A stretch of 10,420 nucleotides of DNA from Planctomycetota bacterium (GTDB taxonomy: Bacteria; Planctomycetota; UBA1135; UBA2386). How positions within the stretch are numbered: the stretch's first letter is position 1; the number at the start of each line of letters is the position of its first letter. Below the pieces are notes generated by a model. The model was given only the letters and a program-made list of their open reading frames with translations. It was not told where the DNA came from and searched no databases. Of the stretch, positions 7,262 to 10,420 are shown piece after piece. The stretch lies in contig QJVU01000732.1 in assembly GCA_003235605.1 (NCBI GenBank), forward strand, positions 1 through 10,420, in the 5' to 3' direction. The translations under genes and the position numbers were made by a program.

Positions 7262-7290
7262 GCGGTAAACTTGGCGACAACAGGAACGAG

Positions 7291-7761
7291 ATGCAGGACG
7301 AGCTGAAGTTCGACGATTTCTCCGAGAAGGCGAGGATGTCACTCAAGGCTGCAGAGGAGTTGGCCCGGCAGCTTGGCGACCAGTCAGTGGCGACCGGCCA
7401 CCTTGTCTATGGCCTGACAGTGGATGAGTCGGTGTCCCTCCACCACATCTTCAAGGACCTGAACGTCGATCCCGGGATGTTCCAGGAGTACGTGAGCAGC
7501 CTGCCCAGGGAGCCGGAGACCAGCCGCGGCAAGCCTTTCAACCGCCACTGCCACACGGTCTTCGAGCGTGCCCGGGAGCTGGCGGCCACCCTGGGCGCCA
7601 AGACGGTGACTCCGGAACATCTCGCGGTGGCAACGATGTCCGTGAAGGCCGGATCGTGCTACGAGACCCTCAAGGAGTTCAGCATCGAGCCGTCTTATGT
7701 GACGATGCTGATCATGGAGTCGATGGGACTGGAAGAAGACCAGGTACCGGACTGGTTCTGA
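7291..7761 (+). CDS. Stand-alone Clp N-terminal (Clp_N/ClpR) double-repeat protein
   Basis: A 156-residue protein made only of the two Clp_N repeats, as at the front of ClpA/ClpC, with no AAA+ module. Repeat 1 is about residues 8-71 (FDDFSEKARMSLKAAEELAR ... VATGHLVYGL). Repeat 2 is about 83-146 (FNRHCHTVFERARELAATLG ... VTPEHLAVAT), followed by a short acidic tail ending DWF. In ClpC this domain binds adaptors and phospho-arginine-tagged substrates; a solitary copy may act as an adaptor, decoy or regulator of Clp unfoldases (inference). The glutamate of the ClpC 'GTEH' motif is glycine in repeat 1 (G36) and kept in repeat 2 (E109). I chose ATG 7291, with AGGA five bases upstream. GTG 7258, overlapping the thioesterase stop as GTGA, would add 11 unlike-domain residues and is the alternative. 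It is third in the overlapping cluster and ends four bases from the convergent DUF255 gene. Confidence 0.85.
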   Translation: MQDELKFDDFSEKARMSLKAAEELARQLGDQSVATGHLVYGLTVDESVSLHHIFKDLNVDPGMFQEYVSSLPREPETSRGKPFNRHCHTVFERARELAATLGAKTVTPEHLAVATMSVKAGSCYETLKEFSIEPSYVTMLIMESMGLEEDQVPDWF

Positions 7762-7765
7762 GCTG

Positions 7766-9532
7766 CTAGGAGTCCGGCTTCTCGAGTCCTCGCCTGCGCT
7801 CGGCCTCGATGACCTCCATCTGCTGCAGGAGTTCGCAGGGATCGGCGACCACCGCTTTCGTGGTCTTGCCGACGGAGACATAGGCCTTGGCCGGACCATC
7901 GGTGTCGTAGCCGCCCCTTTCCAGCAGGATGGGGTCGTACCTGGGGTCAAGCATCTGCACCATGCGGGACGGCATGTAGGTGCAAAGGGCTGCCTGGCGC
8001 AGGGCTGCTGCCTGCTCGCTCTCCCGATCGGCGACGATCGTGATCGTCAGCGGCGGATAGAAGACCAGGTCGACAGCGCGGCCGTAGCCGGCCACGTAGT
8101 AGCCGTACTCCTTGTAGTGGCGGGTGAACGCCTCCAGCGTACGGATCGCCTCGTCGTAGAACTCCGGACGGCGCGAAAGGTAGGAGAGCCGCACCAGGGC
8201 CTCTGCCATCACTGAGTTCTCGAGAATGCTGCGGTTTCGGCGGCGCATCGAGCCCTGGGTGGTGGTGTCGTAGAGGATATCGTAGAAGCCACCGTCCGGC
8301 GCACGCTGACGCTCCATGGCTTTCTCGGCGATCGCCTCCGCCGGCAGCAGGAGGTCAGCATTGCCGGTGTGTTGCGAGGCATCGATGAGAGCCCGGATCA
8401 TGTAGGCCTGATCGGTCAGTAGACCGGGAAGGTGGTAGGTGCCGTCCCAGTAGTGGTAGACGGTGCCAGAACCGTCGTAGAGGTTCTCGAGCAGGAAGTT
8501 CAGGGCGCGGGTGGCTTGGTCGCGCAGGTCGGACCGCTCCAGGATGACGGACGCCTTCAGCAGCGACGAGATCGTCATCGCGTTCCAGTTGGTGTAGATC
8601 GTCCGGTCGATCTTTGGCCGGCCGCGTCTCTTGCGACCCTCGGCGCCGAGGACGTAGTAGTCGGGATCCGCATCCTGGCTGCCGCAGAACGCCTCGTTCT
8701 CCGGGTCCACCATGTAGTCCATGATCCATCGGACTATGCCCTCTGCGGTCCTGCGGTAGGCGTTCGTGCCGAAAAGCTGGTAGGCCTCCAGGTAGCAGCG
8801 CAGGCGTTGTGCGTTGGCATCCAGCACCTTTTCGAAGTTCGGATGCCGCCAGTCCGGTGTTCTGGAGAAACGGAAGAAACCGCCGTCAATGATGTCGTGG
8901 ATGGACCCCTCCATCATCTTGTCGAGCGTGAGGGTGACGACTTCTTTCATCCTCTCGTCGTGGCGCTTCGCGACCATCACCAGGGCGAAGTCGATCGCTT
9001 CCGGATGGGGGAACTTCGACTTGTCACCCCAGCCGCCGTAACGGTGGTCGAACTTGTCATAGATTGCGTCGACCACGTCCTCGACGATCTGCTGGTCCAG
9101 CTGGAACTGGGATGTCGCCTTTGCCATGGCGGCGTTCTCGCGTTCCCAGAGCTCCTGGAGCCTCACGTGGATCTCGTCGCCGTGTTCCTTGTAGATGCCG
9201 ACGACCCGCTCCAACCGCTTCGCCAGCTCCTCCGCTGTGAGGAAGCGGTCCTGGCCGATCAGCTCGCCCTCGGGCGTCAGGTACGCGATGGTCGGCCAGC
9301 CACCGGTGCCGTAGCGGTCGTTCACATCCGGGCGCCTCTCGGCATCAGCCTGGACGGCGATGAACTGGCTTTCGAGTATCTCGACGACGGTGGCATCGGC
9401 AAAGGTGGTTTGCAGCAGCTCCTTGCAGTGGGAGCACCACGGCGCGGTGATCAGCAGCAGCACCGGCCGGCGCTGCGCCGTGGCCTGCTCGAAGACCGCG
9501 GGATCAAAATCCTGCCAGTGGGGTGATGCCAT
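7766..9532 (-). CDS. DUF255/YyaL-type protein: thioredoxin-like domain plus six-hairpin domain
   Basis: A 588-residue member of the YyaL/SPATA20 family, somewhat short of the usual 650-700. Residues 1-115 form a thioredoxin-like domain: PVLLLITAPWCSHCKELL with C33-x-x-C36, then ERRPDVNDRYGTGGWP with the W79-P80 cis-proline turn. The family normally has CHWCH here, so this site is closer to a true thioredoxin. From about 150 comes the (alpha/alpha)6 region: YDKFDHRYGGWGDKSKFPHP (158-177), HDIIDGGFFRFS and NFEKVLDANAQRL (212-244), FCGSQDAD (282-289) and TNWNAMTISSLLKAS (314-328). The C-terminus AKAYVSVGKTTKAVVADP lacks the two cysteines often seen in this block. Cellular role is poorly known; a disulfide or sugar-related function is speculative. 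No signal peptide is seen. The ATG at 9532 lacks a strong Shine-Dalgarno. It lies downstream of rsfS and convergent to the Clp-N gene, with a 4-base gap. Confidence 0.88.
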   Translation of the reverse strand: MASPHWQDFDPAVFEQATAQRRPVLLLITAPWCSHCKELLQTTFADATVVEILESQFIAVQADAERRPDVNDRYGTGGWPTIAYLTPEGELIGQDRFLTAEELAKRLERVVGIYKEHGDEIHVRLQELWERENAAMAKATSQFQLDQQIVEDVVDAIYDKFDHRYGGWGDKSKFPHPEAIDFALVMVAKRHDERMKEVVTLTLDKMMEGSIHDIIDGGFFRFSRTPDWRHPNFEKVLDANAQRLRCYLEAYQLFGTNAYRRTAEGIVRWIMDYMVDPENEAFCGSQDADPDYYVLGAEGRKRRGRPKIDRTIYTNWNAMTISSLLKASVILERSDLRDQATRALNFLLENLYDGSGTVYHYWDGTYHLPGLLTDQAYMIRALIDASQHTGNADLLLPAEAIAEKAMERQRAPDGGFYDILYDTTTQGSMRRRNRSILENSVMAEALVRLSYLSRRPEFYDEAIRTLEAFTRHYKEYGYYVAGYGRAVDLVFYPPLTITIVADRESEQAAALRQAALCTYMPSRMVQMLDPRYDPILLERGGYDTDGPAKAYVSVGKTTKAVVADPCELLQQMEVIEAERRRGLEKPDS

Positions 9533-9544
9533 GGATGCTGGTTA

Positions 9545-9558
9545 GCACCTTGCGGTGC
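9545..9558. promoter_or_regulatory. Short hairpin just upstream of the DUF255 start
   Basis: GCACC-TTGC-GGTGC is a perfect 5-base stem with a 4-base loop, 12-13 bases before the ATG at 9532 on the minus strand. It includes the only weak Shine-Dalgarno-like bases (AAGGTG) in the leader. It lies in the 120-base gap after rsfS, in which I see no strong promoter or terminator. It could modulate initiation or be chance. Confidence 0.25.
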
Positions 9559-9652
9559 CACGGGCCTAAGCTTACATCGGACGCCGGGGCCCACTGCTCA
9601 AGCCACAGATGCGAATACGCTGGACGGGCCATCAAGTGTCCACTCTTTGGGC

Positions 9653-10129
9653 CTAGAGCCTGCGGCTGCGGCCCCAGTCTTCGTCGGCCCCCGTTCCCTT
9701 GGCCTCCTGGGCCACCCCCGTCGGGTCCGTCGGCGTGAAGCGGACCCGAGGGGCGTCCGCCCACAGGTTCTCCAGGTCGTAGAAGGACCGGGTCTCGCCG
9801 CTAAAGATGTGTACCACCACGAGATCCAGGTCCAGAAGGACCCAGCCGCCTTCACCCTCCGTGCCTGCAGCGTTCAGCAGCTTCATCCCCTTGTCCTTGA
9901 GCGGGCCCTGCTTGACGGCGCCCTCCAGCTCCCGGGCGATGGCCAGGGCCTGTCGCGGATTCCTGGCGGTGGCGATCACGAAGTAGTCGGCGATCACCAA
10001 GGGCCCCGAGACGTCGAGAATGGCTAGATCTTTGCCCTGTTTCTCGTGGATCAGCTGGGCGATTGCGAGGGCGAAGTTCTTGGAGTCGATTGGTGTCGGT
10101 GGTGTCTCTGAGTTGTTCGGAGCCGGGAT
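9653..10129 (-). CDS. rsfS: Ribosomal silencing factor RsfS (YbeB/Iojap), start codon non-canonical or lost
   Basis: RsfS binds ribosomal protein uL14 on the large subunit and blocks subunit joining in starvation. The domain is clear: FALAIAQLIHEKQGKDLAIL as helix 1 and strand 1, then DVSG, ADYFVIATARNPRQALAIA, EGGWVLLDLDLVVVHIFS and TRSFYDLENLWADAPRV. The C-terminus is a short hydrophilic tail. The open frame runs from the hppA TAG (10150-10148) to the stop at 9655-9653, but no ATG, GTG or TTG occurs on this strand between 10147 and 10001 in any frame. The first possible start is TTG 10000 (or GTG 9997), which would remove helix 1 and strand 1. The end given here is an in-frame ATC at 10129 (158 residues); ATC 10090 (145 residues) is another candidate. 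It follows hppA directly. Product certain; start unsettled. Confidence 0.85.
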   Translation of the reverse strand: MPAPNNSETPPTPIDSKNFALAIAQLIHEKQGKDLAILDVSGPLVIADYFVIATARNPRQALAIARELEGAVKQGPLKDKGMKLLNAAGTEGEGGWVLLDLDLVVVHIFSGETRSFYDLENLWADAPRVRFTPTDPTGVAQEAKGTGADEDWGRSRRL

Positions 10130-10147
10130 CCTACCAGGATCTCGGGA

Positions 10148-10420
10148 CTAGTGGAACAGGGGCACAGCCAGCACGGCGGCGATTGACATGAGCTTGATCA
10201 GGATGTTGATGGAGGGTCCGGCGGTGTCCTTGAAGGGGTCGCCGACGGTGTCGCCGATGACCGTCGCCTTGTGCGTGCTGGAGCCCTTGCCACCGTGGGC
10301 ACCCGCCTCCACGTACTTCTTCGCGTTGTCCCAGGCGCCCCCGGCGTTTGCCATGAACAGAGCCATCATCACACCGGCCCCCAGTGCGCCGGCCAGCAGA
10401 CCCGCCACTGCGCCGGCTCC
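10148..10420 (-). CDS. hppA: Membrane-bound (H+ or Na+ translocating) pyrophosphatase, C-terminal end
   Basis: The last 90 residues of an integral-membrane pyrophosphatase (usually 650-800 residues, 16 transmembrane helices) that couples PPi hydrolysis to ion pumping. The gene enters from the right edge. Visible are a Gly/Ala-rich transmembrane helix ([20 protein letters not shown]) and the signature [14 protein letters not shown]. Next come [28 protein letters not shown], whose acidic residues bind Mg-PPi in this family, and a final helix ending [10 protein letters not shown]. The C-terminal [12 protein letters not shown] resembles the potassium-dependent subgroup more than the potassium-independent one. 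The deciding residues in the middle of the protein are outside the window, so ion specificity remains open. The stop is TAG 10150-10148; rsfS follows in the same frame. Confidence 0.95.
   Translation of the reverse strand, partial: GAGAVAGLLAGALGAGVMMALFMANAGGAWDNAKKYVEAGAHGGKGSSTHKATVIGDTVGDPFKDTAGPSINILIKLMSIAAVLAVPLFH

Noticed and set aside
8432..9526. 364-codon plus-strand open frame opposite the DUF255 gene
   Set aside because: Antisense shadow of a recognised family; low-complexity valine-rich translation without motifs.
9647..10027. 126-codon plus-strand open frame opposite rsfS
   Set aside because: Antisense to the conserved RsfS domain; no motif.
1..10420. Mobile elements, CRISPR arrays, tRNA/rRNA genes
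   Set aside because: No transposase or integrase motif, no spaced repeat array and no cloverleaf or rRNA-like segment was seen on either strand.

Overview
The window is a dense, GC-rich (about 60-65 % by eye) bacterial chromosomal segment with short gaps, several 4-base gene overlaps and GTG/TTG starts. A sugar transferase of the PEP-CTERM/EpsH-associated type, a membrane pyrophosphatase, a stand-alone Clp N-domain protein and an archaeal-type methionine aminopeptidase suggest a Gram-negative environmental lineage such as Planctomycetota or a myxococcal/deltaproteobacterial relative. This placement is an inference and cannot be fixed from the window. No IS element, CRISPR, tRNA, rRNA or phage gene was seen.

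Layout, left to right. (1) 1-346, minus: the N-terminal third of a glycosyltransferase that leaves the window. It diverges from an HDOD regulatory protein (431-1306, plus) across an 84-base gap holding a perfect dyad. (2) 1515-2585, plus: a leucine/branched-chain amino-acid dehydrogenase with a ribosome-binding site pointing to a TTG start. It converges on the next group across a gap containing a 21-base tandem duplication that carries the stop codons of both facing genes. (3) 6162-2616, minus: a likely operon tdh - kbl - 89-residue two-helix membrane protein - type II methionine aminopeptidase. Tdh and Kbl together convert threonine to glycine plus acetyl-CoA. (4) 6276-7761, plus: a three-gene overlapping cluster of predicted lipoprotein, hotdog acyl-CoA thioesterase and a stand-alone double Clp-N-domain protein. 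(5) 10420-7766, minus: the C-terminal end of a membrane pyrophosphatase (hppA), ribosomal silencing factor RsfS, and a DUF255/YyaL-type thioredoxin-domain protein whose stop lies 4 bases from the stop of the Clp-N gene.

The amino-acid genes (leucine dehydrogenase, threonine dehydrogenase, KBL) and an acyl-CoA thioesterase give the region a flavour of amino-acid catabolism and acyl-CoA handling, though they sit in separate transcription units. The most unusual points are: rsfS has no ATG, GTG or TTG anywhere between the hppA stop and the middle of its conserved domain, and is in frame with hppA; a MetAP-II of archaeal type sits in a bacterial threonine operon; the solitary Clp-N protein has lost one of the two conserved glutamates known in ClpC for phospho-arginine binding; and the YyaL homologue has a rearranged cysteine set.
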